This document shows, one piece after another, positions 24,901 to 36,900 of a DNA stretch of 64,000 bases; the stretch's first letter is position 1; every line of letters begins with the position of its first letter. Source of the DNA: Macquaria australasica. Taxonomy: Eukaryota; Chordata; Actinopteri; Centrarchiformes; Percichthyidae. The stretch lies in NCBI GenBank assembly GCA_005408345.1, contig SEMN01000063.1, positions 1,302,001-1,366,000 on the forward strand. The letters run 5' to 3'. The position numbers were made by a program, and so were the translations under genes. Under the pieces are notes generated by a model. The model saw only the letters and a program-made list of their open reading frames with translations. It did not search any database and was not told the DNA's origin.

Positions 24901-27900
24901 TTACACTACCATTACCTCCTCACGCTCTTACAGTGGTAAGAAAACCCCTCTCATGTTTTCCTGCATCTGCACAGCATCTTTAAACCTTTTTCAGCCTGGC
25001 AAAATGAATGCACTGAAAGAAATAAAGTATTTCTTCAATTCTTTGTGACATTAACTAAAAGGAAGTTTGATATGCCAAATAATTACTTTTTTCATCAATG
25101 CAGTGTTCAGCACGGCTTGCAGCACAGAGCGAAGCCTCAACAATGGCTACATACAGTTATGTATGAGGGCGGATTTCTGCTGCTCTAATGGGCTGAGGAG
25201 ATTCGCCTTAACCAAGAGGCTTTGCTACTCAGTCAAAAGGACCCGTGCTGGAGGGACTCAACTAATGTGTCAGGGATCTGTAAGCCGACAAATGGGCACC
25301 AAACCTGGAGAAACCGTCGTACATTTCAGAAATGAATTCAAGCATTAGAAGAGAGTAAGGTGTGCATAAAACTTGAAGCACATCTTACAGATTTTAGGTA
25401 CAATAAATCTAAGCTTTTCTCTTCTTCAAATAGTAAGATTAATACTAGCAAAACTATTTCAGTAAAAATTAATAATATTTTAGGTAAAATCAATTAATTT
25501 TGCATTCTTAAATTAAACCATTTCCCCCCCCAAAGTTTTAAATAAAAATATCTAACCTGCTTTAAATGGAACCAGGTTGCGTTAATTAAACGAATAAACC
25601 AAAACATCTCAAACACATTTTCAATTATTTGAAAAATATTGAACTACTACTTGGTCATGAATGAAAGAACACAGTATATTTTTCAGGTTTTAATTATCAG
25701 TTGTGCTGTTCTTCGTGGCTGTGGTCAATAATACAAATATGTGCATCTTGTGCATCAATGTGTAGGATAACCACTTGGCAGTTTTCCTGGGAGACAGTTG
25801 ATGTCTGTAAACATGTAAATGGTTGCCAACACGATTCAGCACATTAAGCTCTATTTGTGTCCACTTCAGAAAGCTGCTGGGGGGAAATGGACGGCCTCGA
25901 TTCAAAACATCACAAACTTTCCTTTGGGTCTTAAAGGCTTCTTGAACCATTCTCAAGTCTATCTGACAATTCTGCTCCTGAGCCTGAGGTGAAACTATTC
26001 TTCAGGTAGTTGTTGACATGTGCAGACGTCAGATGTTTTTAGGTCAGGTGTCGTTTGTTATGAGGTCTTGGTCTGATTGTGGGCAGGTACAGATGGTACA
26101 AGTTCTCTCAAGTTGTCTTATTGTGTTTTGTGTGTCTGTGACTGTATTTTTCCACATTTTTCCACATGCTGGTTTATACATACATGCTTACCGTTGACCT
26201 CCTGAGCACCGGCATCTGTGAAAAGCATGCTCATCACCTCCTCGAAGTTGCAGCTGGGCTCGGATGCATTGCTGTCCTGGCTCACATGGTGCAACATGCG
26301 CTTCAGAACATCATCCAGGGAGGCAGCCGTCTCGTCCAGCAGGATGCTGGCCCTCGCCAGAAAGCCATCCAGGTCACGGTGTGCCCGAATTTCCTCCTCG
26401 AAGTTCATCAGCTTCACATACTGCGGAAGAGATCAAATTCTTTAGTTTTGCTTGACATTTCTGTGCTGATCGTGCCAATCGGTGTAATTTTAAAACACTG
26501 GAGCACATTGTCTACCCTAGTTTCTGCAGAATTAGACCCAAGGAATAATACTGATTTCATATAGTTGTTTGGTCTATTAGTGTCTCAGATGTATTTCTAA
26601 GCTACTATTCCCAACAGGTTGAGGTGTTTATATGGCCGTGATGTCTGAGATATTGCATTTGGGAAATTAAGACGATTCAAAAAATTGCCTGCTAAGCTAA
26701 CTGTAGCTCATTTTCAATTTTTCAGTTGATCAGTGTTAGCCAGCATAATGTTTAGGAGCAGTTAACTTGAGGTTTTTCAGGACAAAGTAAAAAAATTTTA
26801 TTTCTATAAAGCACTATGGATTAAATCTTATTTTAACCCCTGAAATGGTCGACCCCAACTAATTTTAGAATCGTAACGAATTTGACCATTTTTTTCTCGT
26901 TTGATTTCTGTTTGGCTGTCAGATGATCAGATGGATGGCAGTTCAAAACATGTGGTTTGAACTGTGTTATGGTCTGATTTCCTGCATGGCTGCTGTCAAA
27001 AGATCCGTTAGAAACTGCAGTGAGCTTGTTAATATTACTGGAGTAGTATTTTATATGTTGTGGCTAATTAAAACATGTAAGAGTTAACACAACACACAAT
27101 AATAATAAAAACGCAGTGTCTGCAACATGCAGCTGAGCCCTTTGTCGTCATTGTTGTTGGCTATTTTTCTGTCTCTGAGTTTTTCAAATAGCAGAACACA
27201 GTGCAGGGACTTCACCCCTCCAAAGTTCGTCAAAATTGGACCAGTGGTGTCTGAAAATCACCTGAGAGACAGAAGAATGGACAGACAGATGAACACAGCT
27301 CGATTAAGAGCCCAGACACCCACCAATCCTCGATCTCATCGATCGCGTGATTGAAAGACATTCTGAAGATGAGTGGATTCCCTGCTGTTCTTTTTAAAAT
27401 AAAACAAGCACTGAGCAGAAAGTCCATGTCTAGAGTCTTTGGAGTTATTTGTGTACAGAGCACTACAAATATGTTTGATTTTGTTTTGTTTGTACGAATC
27501 TGTCAGGGGTAGGTCTGGGGGTCTTCTTCACTTCGGGTCATGTGATTAACAGGTTAAGAATGAATTTAATTCATTTGGCATCGTTTGTTTATTTATTGCT
27601 AGTCATAAACACTGCAAAATGTGTTCTAAAACTTCTACTTTGAAAAAAAAATATCCTTAGTATGTTTAATTCTAAGGAGATTTCATGAATTGTTCATAAA
27701 GAAAGAGAAAACTACACAGAAACATAACCATATCAAAATGAATTCTATTTATAGACCACTGCAAATAAACAGATCCACATAAAAGTTCTTGGTGGGGAAG
27801 TGAGGATGTGACCATGTGATATTGATTAAAAAAAAAAAAAAACAGAAGGAGAGAGCAAACAAACAGAACTGTAATACAGAATGGGGAGATTAGTGAGAAG

Positions 27901-30900
27901 AACCAGGCAAGCTGTTGGCAGGAACAAGGCACAACAAACTGAAATCTCTGACAGGCCTGTACTGAGGAAGTCTTTACTCTTGACAGCCTTGGTCACCAGT
28001 TTAAACTAGTGCCCTCCTTGAACTGTGGAGGTAGAGAAACATCCATTTATCTCCAGTGCAAGAGATGGCTTGTTGTAATGTACACACAGAAATCTGTTAA
28101 TATTTCTGCTACTTTTAAAGATATTAACCTTGAAATGACAATGCAGCAGCAGGTGTGCTGGCTATTCAGTTGTCAAGCATATCTTGCAGAAATTGGATTG
28201 GTCTTACAAACCTCAGTGTACTTCAGCTGCGCACTATGGAGCTGTGGGCTATTACAGTATGTAGGCAAATATAAGTAGTAGACTACTTGGTATCGGATGA
28301 TACTCATGACTCAGGTGGAAAATCTTCATTAGGACATCCCTAGATGTAATGAAGCTTAGCATAAGTTACTGACTACGACTAAAGGCCTTTACATACCGGG
28401 GGTATTTTTTTTTCCGTACAATTAGCACATCAATATATTTTTTCGAGCTATTGTTTTTGTCATGAGTACTTTCACAGAGAACGCAAACATTATGGGGCGA
28501 AAAAGCAACGTAATTTTTATTTATTTTAATCGCAAATTCGTGCCGCTGCCGGTATGAATAGTTTTGATTAATTTGTCGTTTATTCGTCACGTCCCCGGTG
28601 TGTAAAGGCCTTAAGGACTAAGGAAGACTATGTCATTTACAAAAATATTCTTTCTAGACTCTCATTCGCTGCTCCTACTTAATCACTTCAACTTCTATCA
28701 AAAATAGTTTCTCCATGTTCATGTATAATAAATATATTAAGAAGGCAGGGTAAAACTTCAGCATGTCAGGACTTTCTTCTCTGATCTACTTTGGGATTAT
28801 TATCCTCTCAACCAGCTGTTCGTTCAACTTGCTGAAGTTACGGCTGATGCTGATCAGTTTCAAGACTCCATTAGGATACCAAGCAGAGTGATGGCTGCTT
28901 TATGGGGTTTTTCCCCTTCATAGGTGTGCATTAGTTTCAAATGGAGTAAATGCCAATGTTATAACTGTGATTAAAATATTCAATACTGCGTGATTCTTTT
29001 GCAGCTTCTTCTTATGATCCATTTTCTACCAGATTTCAGATGTAGAGTTTAAATCTTGTATCCGAGGTCAAATTTCCATTACAGAGGAATTAAGATCTGT
29101 ACTCGTTATCATTAATGTTGAGTTCATTGACTGCCAAAAATAACTTTTTCTTTTAAGTAATATTGCATTACATTTAATTCAATGAATATGTACGCTTACC
29201 CTTCTTGATGTGTTCAGTAACACACAACCAGAGTCGTCGGCATCTGAGGAAAAACAAAACAACAGGTACAATTAGACATTCAAAGTGTACCATAATAAGA
29301 CATCATCACAGAGTACACTGCATGTTTACAATGAATATATTCTGCTGTACTGTATTGGCGCAATTTCACCATCTGGCCACATTTATCAATAACTAACAGG
29401 TGTCAGTTGTTTAAAGGGCAACACGTCGTACGACCTTGATCGTTTCAAGCACACAAATTTGTGTACAAAAGGCGAGTATAAAGTTGAGAGCAAACTGTGA
29501 AACAAAATGCACACTGTGCTTCAGAATATGATCACCATATATATCAGGGTATTTTACGTTGCATTTTCACATTACCAAAATAAACTTCGCTATACCTACC
29601 TGTTCAGCCCCACCTAATTTGCTGCATCTCTATTCTAATAATCATAAACTGACCAGAAAGTAAAACTAAAGATCTGAAGCTTGCAGGAGGTTTACATTTA
29701 TTTGGCAAGTTATTTTATCACAGTTGTTTAGATGTCTGTGACACAGAGGGAGAGTTGTCTAAATTATGTTTAACCATTCTAGATACAATACATATAATGT
29801 TTAGATTAATGAAATATGGAGTATAATTACGCAGTATAATTATGACTCCAGTTCTAAATAACCAAAATATGACGGGAGGTGCAAAATATCTTATCACCTT
29901 GGGCAACTGGTAACCATTTCCAAAAATGACTGTCCTGCCCTGTACATTTCCAAACAATTACAACTTTCTAGGCATTATTATTCACTCCTATACTAGACAG
30001 TTGATGGTAAAGAGATGAGGAGAGAGACTTGAAAGCAGACTCAGACTGGGAATGTTTCCCTTCATGGTCAACACCTCGAACCTCTAGGCCACAAGGGCAC
30101 TCTGACTTCAGTTTTTAAACAACATACAAGCATTTTCTTTTGATGAATCAGAATATTAAGTTTAAATGCTTAATGTTTAAATGCAAATCTGTAGTGACAT
30201 GGTAATTCTGCATTTGCATTTAAAAGCAACAGAGCATCCATTACTGATGGTGCAAATTCTGAAACAAAGATCACAAGTAACAACCACTCAGCCAGTAAAG
30301 AAAAGAAGCCTGAGACCCTTTTTCTAATAGTGATGAAAATGTCAAGAGGCAAGTCTCTAAATGCTCTCAATGAACAGGGATTGGAAGTTCTCTGCTGATA
30401 AGGCTTTAATACACACGTCTGTGGAGCTGAGGCGAGTGCTCAGATAAAGTACAAAGGTCTGGATTTTCCCAGTGTCGGAAAAAAAAAACGGAAAAGGAGG
30501 AAAAACCTTTTATGTAAGGAAACAATATGGGGAAAGACCGAGGGAATGAGGTTTTCAACACACTTCAGTCCCTTAACTAGCAGACTGTCAGTACCCTGCT
30601 GACTCTCATAAAACAGTCCGCCACTGTATTACATAACGCAGTTATCGCCGTTTACTGTGGGGAGGACGTTATTAGGTTACCATGGGCTTTCCTCCTCTGC
30701 TCCGCGTGATGCACTATGTCGGCTCCGTCTGGAAATCAATCAGTGTTTAACTCCTCCCTCCAGCAATGGAAAAGCAAGAAAACCCCCCTTTAACAAGCCA
30801 ATAAGCCTTAGGAAACACCAGGATATCATAATATCAATAAGCCACAGCCACAAGGGAACACGTTTGAGTGCGAGTCTACAGGAAAAGGGGGGGGGGGAGG

Positions 30901-33900
30901 TTTGATTGCCACACCAAACACCTTGCCATCATAAAACCCTGCAGGCAGCGGAGGAAGAAAGAGAGCTCCAGCCCCTACCTCTATGATGAGACTATGGCAG
31001 GGGGCACGTGTCGTGTGCAGTGGATTTGGTTCATCAAAGCCTCACAATCAAAAAGCACACGGCTGGGTTTATCCGCTGCCAGATGAGAGAGGGATCTGCA
31101 GCTCTAATTGCCGTCAGGCTGCAGCCGTAAGGAGATATTCATATATTCATATAAGATTACCTCGTCCCCAATGATCACCTCCTTCTAATGGCCTCTGTAT
31201 GTCTCAATATATTGTGTGGCTTAAAGTAATCCAGGAGAATTTCAGGGTTTAGAGATTAGGGAGAGGAAGTGTTAAATTGTGACACAAGCTTATTTCCCTA
31301 CTTGGTTCCTTATTTGATCAATGTGGCACTGTTGATTGTATTCAGTCATCCACAAGTGTTAGTTATCTCAGAGTGGAGTGTTGTATTATTTCAGTCAGTA
31401 AGGGTTACAGGGTGGTGACTGATGATGGCTGAATTACTGTGTGATAGGAGACATCTTGTATCTGAATAGGCTCAAGTGTCCTTGGGCCGGAGCTGGGCTG
31501 TGTGTTTGAAACAGTGCATGCATTTCAAATATGTGTTTGAAATCAAAAATAATTGGTTGGTAGTGTAGAAAAAAGTTCAATTTAATTGGTATCAAAATAC
31601 CACAGACTCATATTTTTTCACTTTCAGAATACTAAGGATACATTTACCATCAGTCTCCCAAACTCTGCCTTTCACATTTGATGTGCCCAAGTTATTTCAT
31701 TTGGTAAGTCAGTATAAAACAGTAGAGATACACTGATTACTTATTGAGTGGATTTGAAAAACATCATGAAAAAACACTTCTCAGGTTTTAAACAGTGCTC
31801 TTGTGCATAAAAAGAAGTTGAAAAAATAATAATTTCACATTAATGGAGAAAAATCCACATCTACTTTTACTGTAAATGGACATGCCTACTGTTTGGTAGA
31901 GATGCTCATTTACCTTTGATTGACAATTCTCCTGTTTCCTAGAGGCCCATGATTGTTGTTAGTGCCCAAAGGAACTATGAAATGCAAAATAAATTAATTA
32001 ATACATACATTTCCATTGCTTTTTTCTGGGTGGGATCATGAAAAAGTTAAAGTTAGTCCAGACGTCCCTCTCCCCAGCAACGTTTTCCAGCTCCTCCAGG
32101 GGGATCCCAAGGCATTCCCAAGCCAGATGAGATATATAATCTCACCAGCTTGTTCTCGGTCTACTCTGGGGTCTCCTACCAACTGGACGTGCCTGGAAAA
32201 ACTCCAAAGAAAGGTGCCCAGGAGGCATCCTGATCAGATGCCCAAACCACCTCAACTTGTTCCTTTCGACATGAAGAAGCAGAGGCTCTACAGCGAGCTC
32301 CCTCAGGATGTCTGAGCTCTTTACGCTATCTCTAAGGGTGGGCCAAGCCACCCTAACGAGGAAACTAATTTCAGCCGCTTGTATCCGCAATCTTTCGGTC
32401 ATTACCCAAAGCTCATGACCATAGGTGTGTGGTTGGAACGTAGATCGACTGGTAAATCGAAAGCTTTGCCTTTTGACTCAGCTGCCTCTTCACCACGATA
32501 GTCCAACACAAGGCCTGCATTACTGCTGATGCCACACCAATCCGCCTGTTGATTTCATGCTCTATTTTACTTTCACTCGTGAATCTTGAGATACTTGAAC
32601 TCCTTCACTTGGGTTCAGCAACTCATTCCCAACCTGGAGGGAGCAATCCATCATTTTCTGGATGAAAACCATGGCCTCAGACTTGGAGGTGGTGACTCTT
32701 ATCTCGACTGCTTCACACAACTGCAAACCGCCCCAGTGTGTGCTAAAGGTCAAGGTCTGATGAAGCCAACAGAACCACATCATCTGAAAATTTTGGAGGT
32801 CCCCAAACTGGACACACTCTTCCTCCGGGCTGCGCCTTGAGATCCTATCCATGAAGATGAAGAACAGAATCAAGGACAAGGGACAACCCTGGCAGAGCCC
32901 AACACCCACCAAAAATGTGTTAGACTTCCTGTCAAGAACAGACACAGCTCTCACTCCAGTTATATAAGGACCGGCTGGATCGTAGCAACGGCCCTGGTGC
33001 CCCATACTCCTGCAGTACCCCCACAGGAAGAACCGGCAAGGGTTATGAGCTGGTCCACTGTTCCATGACCAGGAGGAAATCCACATTGCTCCTCCTGGAT
33101 CTAAAGTTTGACAATCCGTCAGAGCCTCCTTTTCAGCACCCTGGCATAAGCTTTAGATAACTGGAGCACACCCTCTGGTCCTCATTTAAAAAATGGGAAC
33201 CACCACCCCAGTCTGCCATTCCGCAGGCACTGTCCCTGACCTCCATGCGACATTGAATAGGTGTGTCAGCCAGGACAGCCCAACAATGTCCAGAGCCTTG
33301 CTAAAGGTTCTCCATTTCATTTACTACAGATTTCGTATCTTTAAATTACAAAATCCTTCAATGACAAATGAAGAATTAACGTTTTAAAAAAGGGAATTTT
33401 TTGCCTTCATTTTATCTTCAAGTTTGCTACACTCTGTATACTGTATGTTCATGAAACCAGCCCCACACAGGGTTATGAAGGTCAAGAAATGGCCTTAGTC
33501 AAAACCTAAATCCTCAAGTTTCCAGTGTGAGAGACGCCTGTCCTTCCTCATGACTTTTCCACTTCAGTATTCAGCCAAATTGATTGAACTGAAATGGAAC
33601 GGAGCCCAGTGCTGGCAGAAATATAATCATGAAATCAATTCTATTTATGGAGAGCATTTGACAGCTTTATGACAAAGTTCTCTGAAGAGTGAAGAATGGA
33701 TAAGATCATGTCAAAATGATAAAAAAAAAACAGAGACACAACAAACAAACATCATCCTTTTATTACCAGCCGACAACATTTTCAGAAAGCTCTTCAATTT
33801 TTAATCTTCAACACTCACTTGAATAACTGCCATCAATCACTTAGTTTGATCTTTGCCTGATGCCACTTATACACCAATACTGAGGCGAATGTAATACTGA

Positions 33901-36900
33901 CTCTTTGGTCCTCACACTAAGACGGTGAGCTTTCTGTGTATGGGTGGAAAGAGTGTAATCTATTAACAACTAATAACAGATCACGCAGATAATAAAAAAT
34001 GAGACAAAGTCTTAGATATCAAGACTAAGAGTTGACAGTGCTTTGAGCTAAATGCTAATATCAGTCTGCTAATGACAATGATCACATGCTAATATTTAAA
34101 AGGTGTTCACCATGTTCATCATCTTAGTTTAGCATGTTAGCATGCTAACATTTGCTAACTAGCACTAAAAACAAACTACAGGCTGATGGGAATGTCAATA
34201 ATTTTGCAGGTATTTGGTCATAAACCAAAATATTGGCAGATAAAGGAATCACCAAAGTTATTACAATTCATCCTGAGGGGAACAAGTATGTCTGTCCCAA
34301 ATTTTGTAGCAGTTCATCCAATTTCACTCAAAACAAATGCAATACCTCATGGTGGACGCTAGAGGAAATGTCAGAGGATCACCACACTCAGTAGCCTGTA
34401 TCTTCTGGGGACCATGAATGTATTAACAAAATTTCATGGCAATCAATCTAATAGTTGAGATATTTCAACCTGTGCAAAAGTGGCAGACCAACATTGCCAT
34501 CCCTAGAGCCAAGCTGCTAGCATGGCTAAAAAAAGATACTCTCCCAATGGTTTAATATAGTAATGTTACTGTGTGACTTCTTTACTCCAACACAAATGCA
34601 TCTTTATGGGGAATTATGAGCTCGATTTGAAGGCAGGCTTGGTCTCTCATGCTTACTTTGCTTTGATGACACTACACCCCCGACAGGCTTGATGAAGACA
34701 AGTTGAAGCCAAAATATTGCTGAATAAACCACTGAAGATGCATCCTCCTCATCTGCTGTACACGAACTTGAGTAAGGGCCTGTTGTTGGGGTAAAACTGG
34801 TATCTTTTCCTGTTCATAATGGATTTCCTCTTAAATTATTGTTGAAAGTCAGTAAAAGAAATGGTTTTAGTCTACAGAAAATCTTGTTCTAAATGGTTCT
34901 GCCACCAAAACTTGACATTCAGCACTTTTGGAGAGCTTTTTTATCCTATTGAACATTTCAGCTGCACTAAAAAACTAAAAAAGCAAAATGAACCTAGAAA
35001 GGTATGGTACATTGACATCAGTTGTTTCAAAGTGTTTTACTGAGAATGGATCGTTTACTACTGATGTTACAATTCACATTTTCTGTCTCAGTTTATTGAG
35101 GCTGTCGCAATTTTTCCTTTTATTCTGACAGTGATGACAAACCTGGCATCAACTATTTTGTTTTGCTGTTGTTTCTGAGACAAATTCATTGCCACTATAA
35201 TGCAGTTTATCATTAAAATGTGCCTCCGCTTGTCTTACTATGTTGGAGCTCGGTTTTTGGTTTTTGTATGTGTGCACAATTTGTAGGAGGTGAAATGAAG
35301 AGCTTACATTTGATGATTCAAGAAATTGAAAATATTTTTAACATTGACTACATAGAAAAAATGATAAGTAAAAAATATTTTTTCCTATCTGTATGAACTC
35401 AGACAGAATGAGCACACAAGGAAGAACAATTCAGTGTTTCAAAGATAAATCCCGTTTTTCCTCTGGATGATGATGGCACTGTGGTAAAAAGAAGACTACT
35501 GCAGTACTTTGGAGGCTGAGCTCGTATTTGGGACATTAAATCAAAAATGCTCTTTAAATAACTCAAATGTTGGAAGCCATTAAAAAACTTATCTTCAGTG
35601 TGGTGCAGTTAAATATCCAACAGGCACGATATCATAAAGGTCAAGATTGAATACTGTCCCAGAAACCAGGCTGGCATGAGACCAGAATTGTAAAAGCATC
35701 CAAGGCATGACTGCATTTTCTCATAAAAGAAGCCAAAAATAATTAATTATAAACAGACAGATGTTTTTGAAATTAGATTTAAGTAGGAGCTGCTGTCTCT
35801 GGGTCTGATGTAACCACCACCCTATTTGCTTTTCCAAACCACTGCTTATGTAGCCAGACACGACGTGATTAAAAGTCCTGTTCAGAGTCTTACGTTGATT
35901 TGATATGGTGGACATATTCCACAGCGCCCTGCTGATGTGGAATAATAAAATAACATACAACAACGCACGCAAACAGCTAATGACACTGGGATCAAACTAC
36001 ATTTTTTTTTTGGGGCAGGGAATAAAAACAAAACACACTAATCAACATTCAGCTGTGCTGTCAATGAATAATGCACTGAAAATCTGGGAACAGACACTGT
36101 TGGGCATGACAAACATTCTGCACCTGCGGGTGACAATTGTGCCTGATGACAGCAGTGAGACATATTACAGCTGTATAGAGGGAGATGAGAGTGGTAAAAC
36201 ACTGCCAGGTTTAGGGGTTCAGCTCAAACTAAAGCCATGGGTGTGAATCAGTGGCTAGGGGGTGAGTGATATAGTGATTATATAGCATGAGATGATATAC
36301 TTTATCAACTGTCAGAGATTTTGCCATACCGTTATCCCTACTGTGGTATCCCTTTTAATATTTCTGGGTGTATTATCGTATTTTGGGAAGTGTTGGATTT
36401 AAATGGGTTTTTAGCATCAATGTCATGAAGTTTCTTTATTTTTTTAAGCTTTTTGAAGACTGAAATGTTGTCCTATGGAATATTTTAACTGCACTAAAAA
36501 CCTAAACAAAAAACAACAAAAAGACACAGGGTACACTGGCCTATACCCCCCTTTCACATACAAGTATACATGTGTTTTAGTGTGAATGGATCTTTTACGA
36601 CTGACAATTCACAAATTCACATTTTCTGTCTCATCTTTTTCAAGCAGTCATCATTTATTCCTTTGCTCTGACATTGAGGACGATGTGATGAAGTTTCTCA
36701 TGTTTTCGGGTATTTCCACATGTTATTTAGCCCCTAAGAGTTCCTCATAAGTTTTTCCACATAATGTAGTACTGATATTGTATTGGTGAATAAGTGTATG
36801 CAGGAGTGCTTACAAACGGTGTTTGCGTCAACAGGCTAAATGATTACCACCTCTCAGTAGCTGGCATGGTAGCACTATATTGTGTACATTCTGCCATCTT

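Larger units (their letters stand above)
17116..26191 (-). other. slc4a11 intron between exons 4 and 5
   Basis: 9.1 kb. It contains a pyrimidine tract (17915-17985) facing a purine tract with a 16-G run (18060-18560), an (AT)n tract at 18903-18929 and a poly-A run near 20480. From about 20 to 25.5 kb it is mostly unique-looking AT-rich sequence without recognisable repeats. The plus-strand open frame of 131 codons at 22062-22457 has no motif and no codon character of a gene. Confidence 0.8.

Noticed and set aside
26166..26564. 132-codon plus-strand open frame
   Set aside because: It lies antisense over slc4a11 exon 4; the minus strand has the conserved protein, splice sites and phase.
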